In this document: positions 52,998 to 62,217 of the stretch, one piece after another
How positions within the stretch are numbered: position 1 is the first letter of the stretch
Layout: each line of letters opens with the position of its first letter
NCBI GenBank assembly: GCA_031428275.1
Contig: JANPPC010000045.1
Location: 1-64,000 of the forward strand
DNA: 64,000 nt
Origin: Pseudobdellovibrio sp031428275
GTDB taxonomy: Bacteria > Bdellovibrionota > Bdellovibrionia > Bdellovibrionales > Bdellovibrionaceae
Direction: 5' to 3'
Translations under genes and position numbers: made by a program
The notes under the pieces: generated by a model
Seen by the model: the letters and a program-made list of their open reading frames with translations, nothing else
Databases searched by the model: none
What the model was told of the DNA's origin: nothing

Positions 52998-53695
52998 TCG
53001 CCGGCTCCCTCAGTCGATTTTTTCTTTTTAGAGCCTGCGCCTTTTGCCGGAGTTTCAGGTTCAAGCGGAAGTTCAATCGTCGGAGCAGGTACATTTAAAG
53101 AATAAAGTTTATAAGTCACATCGAAGTAGCGGGTATCTTGAGCGTGCGCTGAAATCATCAGATCTTTCATTTTTACACTTTCAGAAATAGCCACAATTGA
53201 CGAGCCGATATCGACGATCTGTTTAATATTTAATTTAGCTAATTTAACTTCTAGCACGTGGCTGACTAACGAAGACGGAATCAGCTTCCCTTCGATACTA
53301 CTTTCGATCATGCCGATGTTTTGTTCTGGAAGAAGTGAAGCGCCTTGTAGAACGCTACTAATGGCCGCCTTTAAAGTTTCGTAGGGTGGTGGTACAACGA
53401 CGCTCGACTGCCCCGAAGATTCGCGGTAAGTGCGAAAAAGATCACGCATCAGAGAGCGTTTTTCTTCGTAAACCTGCATCGTACTTTGCGAAGTGAAAAA
53501 TAACGAAACAGGGTAAAATAGAATAATAAATAAACCTACACCGATGCCCGCAAAGGTCGTAATTTTTTGCGCACGGGGCTCCATGCTTTGGTAGCGTTCT
53601 TGTAATTCTGTGTATGACGAAGATTCTTGAATCTGTTGCCAGATTCGGGTAGCACTCGACTTCAGTTGTTCAACGATAGTGTCTACAGCACTCAT
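52994..53695 (-). CDS. gspM: Type II secretion protein GspM
   Basis: A 233-residue inner-membrane platform protein. Residues 1-45 are cytoplasmic with an amphipathic helix, TM helix at about 47-68 (FAGIGVGLFIILFYPVSLFF), then a periplasmic coiled-coil plus ferredoxin-like domain (about 130-205) and a Pro/Lys-rich tail. This design matches GspM, which pairs with GspL. Identity is supported mainly by order and topology, since GspM sequences are poorly conserved. It overlaps both neighbours by four bases. Confidence 0.82.
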   Translation of the reverse strand: MSAVDTIVEQLKSSATRIWQQIQESSSYTELQERYQSMEPRAQKITTFAGIGVGLFIILFYPVSLFFTSQSTMQVYEEKRSLMRDLFRTYRESSGQSSVVVPPPYETLKAAISSVLQGASLLPEQNIGMIESSIEGKLIPSSLVSHVLEVKLAKLNIKQIVDIGSSIVAISESVKMKDLMISAHAQDTRYFDVTYKLYSLNVPAPTIELPLEPETPAKGAGSKKKKSTEGAGE

Positions 53696-55368
53696 TTTAC
53701 TAATCCTCGATCTGCTTTAAACGACAGATTAAATGAAACCCGGTTCGGAACCGAGGCTAGATTTGAAGTTTGCTGATTAATAACCCCGTCGATCGCTAAA
53801 CTTTTTAAGTTTTGCGTGAGCAGACTGACTTCTTTAGGCGAATTTGCATAACCAACCAAGTAGACGAGATCATCACGTACTTGAAAGCTCATTAAATCAA
53901 TTTTAGCTTGTTCTTTTGCTGGCGAACTTTGACTTACTTTTTTTAGAATTTCGAGTGCTGAATTCATTTGAGCCACTTGTCCAACTAATTTTAAATCGGC
54001 GGCTTTTTTCTTATTTTCTTTAATGTAGCGTTTGACCCCGGCTTCGTTAGCTTGTTTTTTCGGAAGACGGGCTATATTTTTAGCTTGTATGGCTAAGGCC
54101 TCATCGCCTTTTTCAACAAGCACGACTGAAAACTGTTCGCGAAAACTGGTCCATACAAATAAAACAAGTAGTGCGGCCGCGCTGATTTGCGCGACGCGAC
54201 CCCATTGCTGCCACAAAACTTTGGCGCGGTTATTTTGTTTTGCAAAGTCACCTTTTAAAAGATTCGTAGGCGGGTTGCGTGGTTTTTTAAAACCTTCAAT
54301 CGCTAAGCTAAATGCCGTTGCAAAACGAGACTCAACCGCAAACGAATTTTCATTCGTCGTGAAAGAACTAAGCGATGCTGTGTAGGCTTGCAGTAATGAT
54401 ATGGGGTTACAAGCCACTTCTAGATGCTGAGTTAAAAATCCGCCTAAGTTTTGCAGTAGGCTTGCGCCGCCAGTAAAACTGATTTGGCTAATGTCGGCAT
54501 TCAGTTCACTTTTGAGTTCAAGCAGAGTCATCTGTAAATCACGCACCAGTTCGCGTAATGATTTGCTGAGCGTATTTGAGATCTGCGCCTGGTCAAAACT
54601 GGCACCCTGTTTATTTAAAAGCAGAATACCTTGCACTTGCAACGCACGAGTGGCTTCGATGCGGGTGATTTCTTGTTTTTTAATAATCTCTTGAATCAAT
54701 TGATCGGCGCCCCAAAACAAACTGCGTACAAAAATAAGCCGCTTGTTTTCATAAGCTGTGAACAATGTTTTTTTATGGCCGATATTTAAAATGATTTGAA
54801 CATTTCTTTTTGGTTTTTCGGTTTCGTTCAGTTCAAGATCTTCTTTGGCTATTGCGGGCGGAATGTGTTCCCAGTCTTCAACGAGATTTGCAAAGGCAAG
54901 GCCTTCGATCGTCACAATGTTTAAATCGATCCCGAAACTTCCGGCTAGATCAATTAATTTTTCAACGTGATTTTTAGGTATAGCGCTTGCTAGAACATCC
55001 GACATGGCGCCTTGGGTGTGTACCACCTTGGCGTCGAATACGCAGTTGTCGGTGTCGAACGGGATATCTTCTTCCATTTCAAACGATAGACTTTTCTGAA
55101 TTTTAATTCGGTCTGAGAACGGAAATGTCTTAAAACGAGTGGTCACTTGATCTTGGCGAACGGCCATAACCCAACGAGTTTGTGAAAAATCACCGCTGGC
55201 CATAAAGGCGCGTACGAATTCAATAGCTTCTAATTCTTTATCTTGTAAAGAACCTTCGGCAGTAAAAATTTTCTCTTGTAATTGATTGACCGAAACATTT
55301 TTTTTATTTTGGGCTAGCTCAACGATTTTTATAGAGTATTCACCGATATCAAGACCGATCGATCTCAT
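53692..55368 (-). CDS. gspL: Type II secretion protein GspL (PilM/PilN-like fusion)
   Basis: A 558-residue protein. Residues 1-340 form an actin-like domain of the PilM type (MRSIGLDIGEYSIKIVEL, NIGHKKTLF, SFTGGASLLQNL). Then comes a linker, a TM helix (about 390-410, AQISAAALLVLFVWTSF) and a periplasmic ferredoxin-like domain of the PilN type to the end. In type IV pilus systems these are two proteins; in T2SS they are one, GspL, which docks the GspE ATPase to the membrane. It is longer than E. coli GspL (about 390-400 aa) because of the full actin-like half. GGGG lies before the ATG. Confidence 0.85.
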   Translation of the reverse strand: MRSIGLDIGEYSIKIVELAQNKKNVSVNQLQEKIFTAEGSLQDKELEAIEFVRAFMASGDFSQTRWVMAVRQDQVTTRFKTFPFSDRIKIQKSLSFEMEEDIPFDTDNCVFDAKVVHTQGAMSDVLASAIPKNHVEKLIDLAGSFGIDLNIVTIEGLAFANLVEDWEHIPPAIAKEDLELNETEKPKRNVQIILNIGHKKTLFTAYENKRLIFVRSLFWGADQLIQEIIKKQEITRIEATRALQVQGILLLNKQGASFDQAQISNTLSKSLRELVRDLQMTLLELKSELNADISQISFTGGASLLQNLGGFLTQHLEVACNPISLLQAYTASLSSFTTNENSFAVESRFATAFSLAIEGFKKPRNPPTNLLKGDFAKQNNRAKVLWQQWGRVAQISAAALLVLFVWTSFREQFSVVLVEKGDEALAIQAKNIARLPKKQANEAGVKRYIKENKKKAADLKLVGQVAQMNSALEILKKVSQSSPAKEQAKIDLMSFQVRDDLVYLVGYANSPKEVSLLTQNLKSLAIDGVINQQTSNLASVPNRVSFNLSFKADRGLVK

Positions 55369-55400
55369 GCTGCCCCTTCCATGATGCCTAACTTAAACGT

Positions 55401-56672
55401 CTAGTTCTCTGTCCAGTATACGACACGCGGTGGACCTTTGGGAAGAGCTTCTTGATTTGCGGTACTGGACTGTTGGCTAGGGGGTTTTGGTGCTGCGCCT
55501 TGAGTCTGTTTTTCTTTATCTAGAAAACCTTTAATTTGTGAAACCGATTTACTGACGTCGATAACCACGGCCGTGATTGTTTTCATCGTCGCGGCCGAAC
55601 CATTGCCGTAGATGCCCGTTGCTTTGATACGAAAATTAATCACTTTGTCGCAAATCATCGGCGTTTGATCGAACTCAGGAGTTAAGCGGGCTAAATTTTG
55701 TACGGTACCTTTGAAATCATTAAGGCAGGCTTCGCCTTCACCTTTAAACGGGCCACCCTTGTCGGGGTCAGAGCGCCGAGCAATAGCCTCGTTAACGGCT
55801 TCGTCGGTCATGCCCGAATCTAAAGATTTCAAAACTTCTCTAGATGCTGTGTTCGGATTAATCGCTTTCATCCCGTAGATTGTAATCTGCGAAGAAATTA
55901 AGTTAAAAAATTCTTCAGTCATACCCGGAACAAGCCTAATTTCTTCGATTGTACGAAAACCTCGATTCGGCGGATAATCGCGACCCAATTCAGAAAAAGC
56001 ACCGCGTTTATCTTGACCTGATAGACCCGTATTTGAATCGGTCATCCAGTCGCCAATTTGATTAACCAGCTCATCAAAGCGCACGCTTTGGTGAGCGCTA
56101 CGAAATTCTTCGTCTGCCACAAGCTTCTGTTCAAAAATATTGAGCAGCTGTTTTTTAGTCATTTCACGTAAGGTTTTTGACTGCGAGGCTAAATCATTAA
56201 CGTCGATTTTGGAACCTTCGTCTTCGATCGAGTGCGTGTAGCTTGCATCCATCAGTGAGACCGCCGCTAGTTGATTCATGCTGTCGCGGTCAACGGCGTT
56301 GGTGCCCGCTGAAACGGGCAGGGGCCAGGCAAACGGAAATTTCCATATTTGATCAAGTTCGTTGGCAAAGCCTGGCGGTAAAGCCATTTTGCTTGCCTGT
56401 TGAAATAATTTAATTCGAAGTAATGCGATTTGCAGACTATTACGAGCGGCATAGAAAGTTTTTAAACGATTTAGTTCTTGCGAGTTAACGATAAATTCGA
56501 CCGAAGAATCGCGCGAAACTTCGGAAGCGATGTAAACCATAAACATTAAAGTCGTAATCGCTAGTAGAAGGGCGATACCTTTATTTTTTCGCGTCTGCCC
56601 GAGGGGGTTATGTTTTAATCTTTTCTTCATTTGCTGAAGCTGCTTAGATAAATTTATTTTTAGGCGAATCAT
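55401..56672 (-). CDS. gspK: Type II secretion minor pseudopilin GspK
   Basis: A 423-residue minor pseudopilin, the largest of its class, which caps the pseudopilus tip. The N-terminus is basic, and the prepilin-type helix is KGIALLLAITTLMFMVYIA. As in other GspK proteins the Glu at position +5 is missing (here L). The globular part contains calcium-site-like acidic stretches (DEGSKIDVNDLA, GDWMTDSNTGLSG) and GspK-type signatures (RGFRTIEEIRLVPGMTEEFF, NPNTASREVL). ATG 56672 overlaps the gspJ stop (ATGA); ATG at 56630 is an alternative start. Confidence 0.92.
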   Translation of the reverse strand: MIRLKINLSKQLQQMKKRLKHNPLGQTRKNKGIALLLAITTLMFMVYIASEVSRDSSVEFIVNSQELNRLKTFYAARNSLQIALLRIKLFQQASKMALPPGFANELDQIWKFPFAWPLPVSAGTNAVDRDSMNQLAAVSLMDASYTHSIEDEGSKIDVNDLASQSKTLREMTKKQLLNIFEQKLVADEEFRSAHQSVRFDELVNQIGDWMTDSNTGLSGQDKRGAFSELGRDYPPNRGFRTIEEIRLVPGMTEEFFNLISSQITIYGMKAINPNTASREVLKSLDSGMTDEAVNEAIARRSDPDKGGPFKGEGEACLNDFKGTVQNLARLTPEFDQTPMICDKVINFRIKATGIYGNGSAATMKTITAVVIDVSKSVSQIKGFLDKEKQTQGAAPKPPSQQSSTANQEALPKGPPRVVYWTEN

Positions 56673-57532
56673 TGAACTCCTCCGCCGGCCGATCCCGCGG
56701 CCCCTGAATTAACCGAGCTTGCGCTCGAGGTTGATTTATCAGGATTATTTGGAAAATGAATCGGAATTACAAATTGCATCGAATAGGTTTTTTCTTTTTG
56801 TTCGATCGCGCGCTTGATCGTTATAGAAACCTCGACTGCATCTGGAAATCTAGATTTTGTAACGGCGTCACTGCTATTGTTAGTGCTGTCCCAAGCGTTC
56901 GCCCAATCTTGTTTTCCGTCGCCGATATAGCGCAATTTGAATTCATTTACGTTTTCAAGCATGACGATTTCTTGCCCGCCCGTTTTAACATCATCGTCTA
57001 AGATAGATTGAGTTCGGCGAAAAAGGCATTTACTAGACAGTTCGCTCTTCGTTAAATTTCTACACTCTTTCAGTGAGTAGCCAACTTCAATGAAATCGGC
57101 CTGCAGTAAATTCGCGGTCATTCGGCCGTTGTTCATTGTGATGAAATTTAAATTATCATCCGTACCTACAAAGTGCGTATCTGGCTCGTAACGTTTGGTT
57201 TGACGCGGGGTGGGCGGTGCCTGTTGCGTTGTTGGTGGCGGGGCAAAACCCTGCGGCGAACCCTTCGGTGCCGGTGCTTTTTTTACAAGGTCATCAATTT
57301 CTTTTTCGAAATCGCGGTGATGGTAAGCTAAATTTAAATCAGTGCGTATCATGCGCATCGAATCACGCAAAGCTGAAACATCATCAACTTCGACCTGAAT
57401 TTTTGACCTTGCCTTCAGGGCGCGGCTCAAAGCTTGGGTTGAAAGAACGGTCAGTGTGGATAGCATCATCACGGCTAGGATAACCTCAAGCAGTGAAAAG
57501 CCTTTATGACCAGGGTTGATTTTATTTTTCAT
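56669..57532 (-). CDS. gspJ: Type II secretion minor pseudopilin GspJ
   Basis: A 287-residue minor pseudopilin. The leader is followed by KGFSLLEVILAVMMLSTL, with Glu at position 5 after the cleavage site and a hydrophobic helix. The globular part includes a Pro-rich insert (about 93-120) and the beta strands LRYIGDGKQDW and VEVSITIKRAI. Length and position between gspI and gspK support GspJ. It overlaps both neighbours by four bases. Confidence 0.88.
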   Translation of the reverse strand: MKNKINPGHKGFSLLEVILAVMMLSTLTVLSTQALSRALKARSKIQVEVDDVSALRDSMRMIRTDLNLAYHHRDFEKEIDDLVKKAPAPKGSPQGFAPPPTTQQAPPTPRQTKRYEPDTHFVGTDDNLNFITMNNGRMTANLLQADFIEVGYSLKECRNLTKSELSSKCLFRRTQSILDDDVKTGGQEIVMLENVNEFKLRYIGDGKQDWANAWDSTNNSSDAVTKSRFPDAVEVSITIKRAIEQKEKTYSMQFVIPIHFPNNPDKSTSSASSVNSGAAGSAGGGVQ

Positions 57533-58050
57533 TGGCTAGCGCCGCCCGCACTGGCTGCACCAGGAACTGGAAGGGGGCGATCGTAATCAACCATATAAAT
57601 TGTGACTTGCGCGTCGATGGGCTTTTTATCTGCATAGGTTACGCGAATCTGAACTTCTTTTATTGATTTAGATAAATGTTCAGTGAAGACCTTCATAATC
57701 ATCATCATAATGCTGTCGGTGCCGCCTTCTTGGCCCGCTAAGCTTGCCGACAAATCAGGAATTTCTAATTTTTTTGACTTCATCGTCCATGAATAACCGG
57801 GTATTTCACTACCGAAATCATCGGACTCTTCTTCAGGGATGGATTCTAAAGATTTACCTTTATATTTGCGCTCAATTTCAGTTACTTTTCGCTCAAGCAG
57901 GGCGGCGATCTGCACGTGAACTTGAGTTTTTTTAAGGCGGGCGTAGGTGCCGGCCCAAGAATTTACTAAAATAAAAAGCCCCGAAGCCATAATCATCATG
58001 GCCAGAACAACTTCAATTAAAGTAAAAGCTTTTTTATTTTTATGAAACAT
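57529..58050 (-). CDS. gspI: Type II secretion minor pseudopilin GspI
   Basis: A 173-residue minor pseudopilin: short leader MFHKNKK, then AFTLIEVVLAMMIMASGLFI with Glu+5. The leader ends in Lys before Ala rather than Gly, a variation tolerated by some prepilin peptidases. The globular part includes LLERKVTEIERKYKGK and the terminal strand VTIYMVDYDRPLPVP. It also carries an unusual stretch of Met and Ile (DSIMMMIMKVF). AGG precedes the ATG. Confidence 0.86.
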   Translation of the reverse strand: MFHKNKKAFTLIEVVLAMMIMASGLFILVNSWAGTYARLKKTQVHVQIAALLERKVTEIERKYKGKSLESIPEEESDDFGSEIPGYSWTMKSKKLEIPDLSASLAGQEGGTDSIMMMIMKVFTEHLSKSIKEVQIRVTYADKKPIDAQVTIYMVDYDRPLPVPGAASAGGASQ

Positions 58051-58077
58051 CTACCTAGATGGTAGCAACGATTTTAT

Positions 58078-58695
58078 CTATCTGGCGAGATCTTTTAATG
58101 ATTTTGCGTCGGGAATCACGTCAGTTTGGCCCGTGATTGGGTTGTAAACTAATGTCCAAATATTTTTCTTAGGGTCTTCGATTTGAATGGCAGCTTGTTC
58201 GATCAGGCCTTGCGAAAAAAAGTGAATGTACGCCATGCCCGAAGTGACGATCATGTCTTGCGTGCCACTTTCTATTTGTTTAAACGTGTAACCGCCGGGC
58301 AGCACTTGTTTTCTTTTAAAAATGCTTGCATCAATTTGAAAGTCAGAAGCGGCAGCTTCACCTTCTTTTTGAAAAGTCTCTTTCGCTTTTGCAAGTTGGG
58401 CTTCATATTTTTTTTTATCAATCAAGGTCGAGCGGCTTGATTTTTCGACCCACCACGATTGACTGCTTTTTCCGGCGACGCCGGTATCGAGTTCGAAAGC
58501 TAAGCGATAAGTTGTTCCGTTAAGTTTTGCGCGACTGCGAAGGTCTTTACCGGCGACGATAAATTCACGAAAGACTTTGCGATTTTCAGACTTTTTATCA
58601 AAAAGTTTGGGGGCGCCAACCGCGATGACGGCGCCAATAATCGAAAGAACGATGGCCATTTCTAATAATGAAAAACCGTTCTTTACTTTGCTCAA
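58078..58695 (-). CDS. gspH: Type II secretion minor pseudopilin GspH
   Basis: A 205-residue minor pseudopilin starting at TTG, five bases after the gspG stop. The leader MSKVKNG precedes FSLLEMAIVLSIIGAVIAVG, with Glu+5. The rest is a globular beta domain (YRLAFELDTGV, GMAYIHFFSQGLIEQAAIQI, PKKNIWTLVYNPITG). The assignment as GspH rests on order and size; its sequence could not be separated from other minor pseudopilins with certainty. Confidence 0.85.
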   Translation of the reverse strand: MSKVKNGFSLLEMAIVLSIIGAVIAVGAPKLFDKKSENRKVFREFIVAGKDLRSRAKLNGTTYRLAFELDTGVAGKSSQSWWVEKSSRSTLIDKKKYEAQLAKAKETFQKEGEAAASDFQIDASIFKRKQVLPGGYTFKQIESGTQDMIVTSGMAYIHFFSQGLIEQAAIQIEDPKKNIWTLVYNPITGQTDVIPDAKSLKDLAR

Positions 58696-58699
58696 TGAA

Positions 58700-59164
58700 C
58701 TATTCTTCGCTTGCGGCCGAGCCAGCAGATAAAATATCTTTATCGGGGCCAGATCCGCCCTCAGCTTTATTTTTACCTAAAGATTTTAAGTTAAAACCAT
58801 TTCCTGAAGCTTCATAAGAAAAATCGTTCTGCCATTCGTCTTTAAGTAAGTTTTTAGAGTTCTTATTACTGGTCCAGTTTCTGCAATCCGAAACATCGTT
58901 CACTAAAAAGTCTAACGAAGTAGGTAGTTTTCCACAATCAGCCTGGTATTCATTAATTTTATTTTCAATTTCGCCCATTTTTATGCGCGTATTACGAATG
59001 TTACCGTTATCGCGGCCTTCATTAATCTTAGGTAAGATTAAACCCATAATAGCCCCGATGATCACGAGTACGATCATGATCTCTGCTAACGAGAAACCTT
59101 TATTATTTAAGTTAGACTTTTTATTTGTTACTGAGTTAAAAAATAAGTTCACAGACATTTTCAT
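58700..59164 (-). CDS. gspG: Type II secretion major pseudopilin GspG
   Basis: A 154-residue major pseudopilin, the main subunit of the pseudopilus. The leader (about 23 residues) ends KG, followed by FSLAEIMIVLVIIGAIMG with Glu+5. The short globular part has DNGNIRNTRIKMGEIENKIN, YQADCGKLPTSLDFLV and DEWQNDFSYE, matching the GspG fold with a disulfide loop. The acidic tail GSGPDKDILS resembles the calcium-binding end of GspG. GGAG six bases before the ATG. A TATAAT lies upstream in the gap. Confidence 0.93.
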   Translation of the reverse strand: MKMSVNLFFNSVTNKKSNLNNKGFSLAEIMIVLVIIGAIMGLILPKINEGRDNGNIRNTRIKMGEIENKINEYQADCGKLPTSLDFLVNDVSDCRNWTSNKNSKNLLKDEWQNDFSYEASGNGFNLKSLGKNKAEGGSGPDKDILSAGSAASEE

Positions 59165-59208
59165 TGGTGACTCCAGTCCTTTATTAATGACTCTGATTGA
59201 TAGCGCTC

Positions 59209-59214
59209 ATTATA
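59209..59214 (-). promoter_or_regulatory. Possible internal promoter before gspG
   Basis: TATAAT on the minus strand sits in the 75-base gap between gspF and gspG, about 45 bases upstream of the gspG start. A -35 match is poor. An extra promoter here would give more of the major pseudopilin than of the other T2SS proteins. Confidence 0.38.
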
Positions 59215-59239
59215 GCTGACAACATTCAGAGATCTTATT

Positions 59240-60460
59240 TTAGCCAAGTTTTGAAGTTAATTCAAACATTGGAACGATAATCGATATTACTATGATAAAA
59301 ACGACGGCGCCAATCAAAAGTGTCATGATCGGATTAAGAAGACTGGTGATAGAATCAACTTTTGATTTAACCTGAAAGTCATATGCGTCAGCGACTAAAG
59401 TCAGCATATTTTCGAGGTCTCCGGTTTTTTCACCGATATTAACCATGTGCACGACTAACGGTGGAAAGTGGCCTGATTTTTTTAATGGTCCAGCAATTGA
59501 TTCACCTTCGGCGATATTACTTTTTGCGTCATCAACGGCTAATGCGATCACATGATTATCGACCACATTACGCACGATATCTAACGCATTCAGCATAGGA
59601 ACGCCGCCGGTCAATAAGGTCGATAATGTACGAGTGAAGCGAGCCACCGCAACCATGCGAATGATATCGCCGACAATCGGAATTTTAAGCGACATGGCAT
59701 CCCAGGTTTTACGACCTTCGCTCGAATTCTTCCAATTTAAAAATAGTAAAATACTGACGACAATAAATCCGGCAAAGAAGTACCAATAATCAACAAAGAC
59801 CAAGCTGATTGATGAGATTGCTTGCGTGTACCAGGGTAACGAAATATCTGGAAACGATTCAAAGATCGTTAAAATTTTTGGCAGAACGCTTGTGAATAGT
59901 CCAAAAATGACAAGTGTGATGACCACCAACATAATGATCGGGTAGGTCATTGCAGAGCTGATTCTTTGCCGAAGGTCAGCTTGTGATTCAGTAAATTCGG
60001 CTAAGCGAAGTAAGATCACGTCTAAAGTTCCAGACATTTCACCGGCTTCGGCCATCGAAACATAAATGTTATCAAAAATATTTGGATACTTACTTAAAGC
60101 TTTGTGTAACGAGAGACCCTCGTTAACCATATTCTTACAATCCGCGACAGCCTCGGCCAAAACCGGATTCTCAACCTGCTCCGAAACCGCGGTCAAGGTA
60201 TCAACCAAAGGAACGTTTGCTTTAATTAAAGTCGCCAACTGACGGGTCATGAGGGCTAAGTCTTTAACCGGTACAGAGGCCGAGCGAATTCGCAGCGAAG
60301 ACGCTTTCTTCTGAACAGATTTTTTTTTATCAGAAATTGAAACAACAAAGATGCCGTCTTTTTTAAGCTTCATCCGTGCGGCGCGCAGATTTTCAGAGTC
60401 TACAACACCCTTGGTGTTTTTTCCGTCTCTGGTTAAACCTTTATATTCAAAAATAGGCAT
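59240..60460 (-). CDS. gspF: Type II secretion inner-membrane platform protein GspF
   Basis: A 406-residue polytopic protein that forms the platform core with GspE and GspL. The N-terminal cytoplasmic repeat begins MPIFEYKGLTRDGKNTKGVV. The first GspF domain (about 72-195) contains the family's LMTRQLATLIKANVPL and YPNIFDNIYVSMAEAGEMSG. TM helices lie near 170-195 (MTYPIIMLVVITLVIFGLFT), 220-240 and 375-400. A second domain repeats FTRTLSTLLTGGVPML and PPLVVHMVNIGEKTGDLENM. No gap in the family pattern is seen. Confidence 0.96.
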   Translation of the reverse strand: MPIFEYKGLTRDGKNTKGVVDSENLRAARMKLKKDGIFVVSISDKKKSVQKKASSLRIRSASVPVKDLALMTRQLATLIKANVPLVDTLTAVSEQVENPVLAEAVADCKNMVNEGLSLHKALSKYPNIFDNIYVSMAEAGEMSGTLDVILLRLAEFTESQADLRQRISSAMTYPIIMLVVITLVIFGLFTSVLPKILTIFESFPDISLPWYTQAISSISLVFVDYWYFFAGFIVVSILLFLNWKNSSEGRKTWDAMSLKIPIVGDIIRMVAVARFTRTLSTLLTGGVPMLNALDIVRNVVDNHVIALAVDDAKSNIAEGESIAGPLKKSGHFPPLVVHMVNIGEKTGDLENMLTLVADAYDFQVKSKVDSITSLLNPIMTLLIGAVVFIIVISIIVPMFELTSKLG

Positions 60461-60499
60461 TCTGCGCTCGCTTAGCTTTTAGTTAAAGTTAGTTCGTAA

Positions 60500-62191
60500 T
60501 CATATATCAAGTTGCGTATTGGTCACAAGCTCTTCGATGGTCGTGATGCCGGCTAAAACCTTTTGAATTCCGTGGTCTCGAAATGTTTTCATTCCATTTT
60601 CGACGGCGGCACGCTTGATGGTATTACCGTCTTTACGCTGCATGATCAGCGAACGAATATTATCGGTCACGGGCAAAATTTCGGCAATAACGGTTCGGCC
60701 GATGTAACCTTTTTGACCACAATGCTCGCAGCCCTTTATTTTACAAATATTAGCCGTCGCCGCTTGCGCCCGCGTAATACCTAAAGTTTGCAAATCAAAA
60801 TCGCTTGGCGCATACGGAGTTTTACAGTGCGGGCACAGCACGCGAACTAAACGCTGAGCTAAAACACCTAAAATAGAAGTCGCAATTAAAAAAGGCTCGC
60901 AGCCGATATCCATCATACGAGGAAACGCGCCGGGCGCGTCATTAGCATGGATGGTCGACAACACAAGGTGACCAGTCAGTGATGAATTGATCGCAAGCTC
61001 TGCGGTCTCTAAATCACGAATCTCTCCAACCATAATAATATCGGGATCTTGACGTAGAAACGAACGTAAACCCGAAGCAAAGGTTAAACCAATTTTTGCG
61101 TTCACTTGCACTTGCCCAACGCCGTGAATGCGCTGCTCGACGGGATCTTCGATCGTTAATATGTTAATGTCTGGCTTATTTAGTTTCGAAACGGCACCGT
61201 AAAGGGTGGTCGACTTTCCTGAACCCGTGGGCCCGGTCACGATGATAATGCCGTAAGAGCGGGTGATCAAATCTTCAAGAGTATTTAAAGTTTCTTCCGA
61301 GAAACCTTGCTGATGAAGTTCACGTACTTGATTTGATTTATCTTGTAAACGCATCACGATCCGCTCGCCAAATGTCGTCGGCACAGAAGATAAACGTATA
61401 TCAATATCTTTACCTCCCACTTTAAGCGGGATTCGTCCGTCTTGCGGTAAACGTTTCTCGGCAATATTTAAATTTGCCATGACTTTAATACGCGAAGTGA
61501 TCGCGTTCTGTAATTTTTTAGGTGGTTTAAAAATATCAAATAAAATGCCGTCGATGCGATAGCGAACGACCATATCTTTTTCGTAGGGCTCCATATGAAT
61601 ATCCGAAGCTTTTTCTTTTACGGCTCTGAATAGTAATGAATTCACTAACTTAATGACGGGAGCATCGTCTTCGCCGGCTTCAAGTAAATCGATGATCGGG
61701 TCTTCAAGATCCATTTCATCTTCATCGATTTCATCAAGGCCGCTTAAGGCTGCAGTACTTTTTTCGTAAACACGATTTATAGCATCTTGAATTCGTTGAG
61801 AAGTGCTAACAACGGGCTTGATGCGTTTATTAAAAATAACGCGCAAATCATCGAGCGCCTTCGTATTAACAGGGTTTGAAGTCAAAACCGTAACCGAATC
61901 GGCTTCTTCGCGGTAGGGTAGAACCCCTTGGGTCTTGGCGTAGTTAATTGGTAGATTGCGAATAAGGTCAGACGAAATATCATTAACCGGAATATCTTTA
62001 ATATAATCGACGCCCAGTTCCCGGCATAGATCGGCAACGAGATCATCCGCCGAGGCGTAATCTTTAGCACCCAAAGTTTCGCCAACCGAGACCGGTTGCG
62101 AAACCGCGGCGTTTTTAAGAACAGACTTAATTTGGTCTGAACTTAATGAAGTTGCTTTTGCTAAAACACCCGAAACATCTACGTGAGCCAT
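60500..62191 (-). CDS. gspE: Type II secretion ATPase GspE
   Basis: A 563-residue hexameric ATPase that powers pseudopilus assembly. N-terminal domain (1-150) binds GspL. The catalytic part has SDIHMEPYEKDMVVRYRIDG (PAS-like), the Walker A GPTGSGKS (320-327), the Asp box ILTIEDPVEQ, Walker B IIMVGEIRDLETAELAI, and the zinc module with paired Cys (CPHC, then CEHC). It ends with a C-terminal domain (RSLIMQRKDGNTIKRAAVEN, then MKTFRDHG). AAAGGGA lies before the ATG. Confidence 0.97.
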   Translation of the reverse strand: MAHVDVSGVLAKATSLSSDQIKSVLKNAAVSQPVSVGETLGAKDYASADDLVADLCRELGVDYIKDIPVNDISSDLIRNLPINYAKTQGVLPYREEADSVTVLTSNPVNTKALDDLRVIFNKRIKPVVSTSQRIQDAINRVYEKSTAALSGLDEIDEDEMDLEDPIIDLLEAGEDDAPVIKLVNSLLFRAVKEKASDIHMEPYEKDMVVRYRIDGILFDIFKPPKKLQNAITSRIKVMANLNIAEKRLPQDGRIPLKVGGKDIDIRLSSVPTTFGERIVMRLQDKSNQVRELHQQGFSEETLNTLEDLITRSYGIIIVTGPTGSGKSTTLYGAVSKLNKPDINILTIEDPVEQRIHGVGQVQVNAKIGLTFASGLRSFLRQDPDIIMVGEIRDLETAELAINSSLTGHLVLSTIHANDAPGAFPRMMDIGCEPFLIATSILGVLAQRLVRVLCPHCKTPYAPSDFDLQTLGITRAQAATANICKIKGCEHCGQKGYIGRTVIAEILPVTDNIRSLIMQRKDGNTIKRAAVENGMKTFRDHGIQKVLAGITTIEELVTNTQLDI

Positions 62192-62217
62192 TGATTCCCT
62201 TTACGATTTAAAGACTA

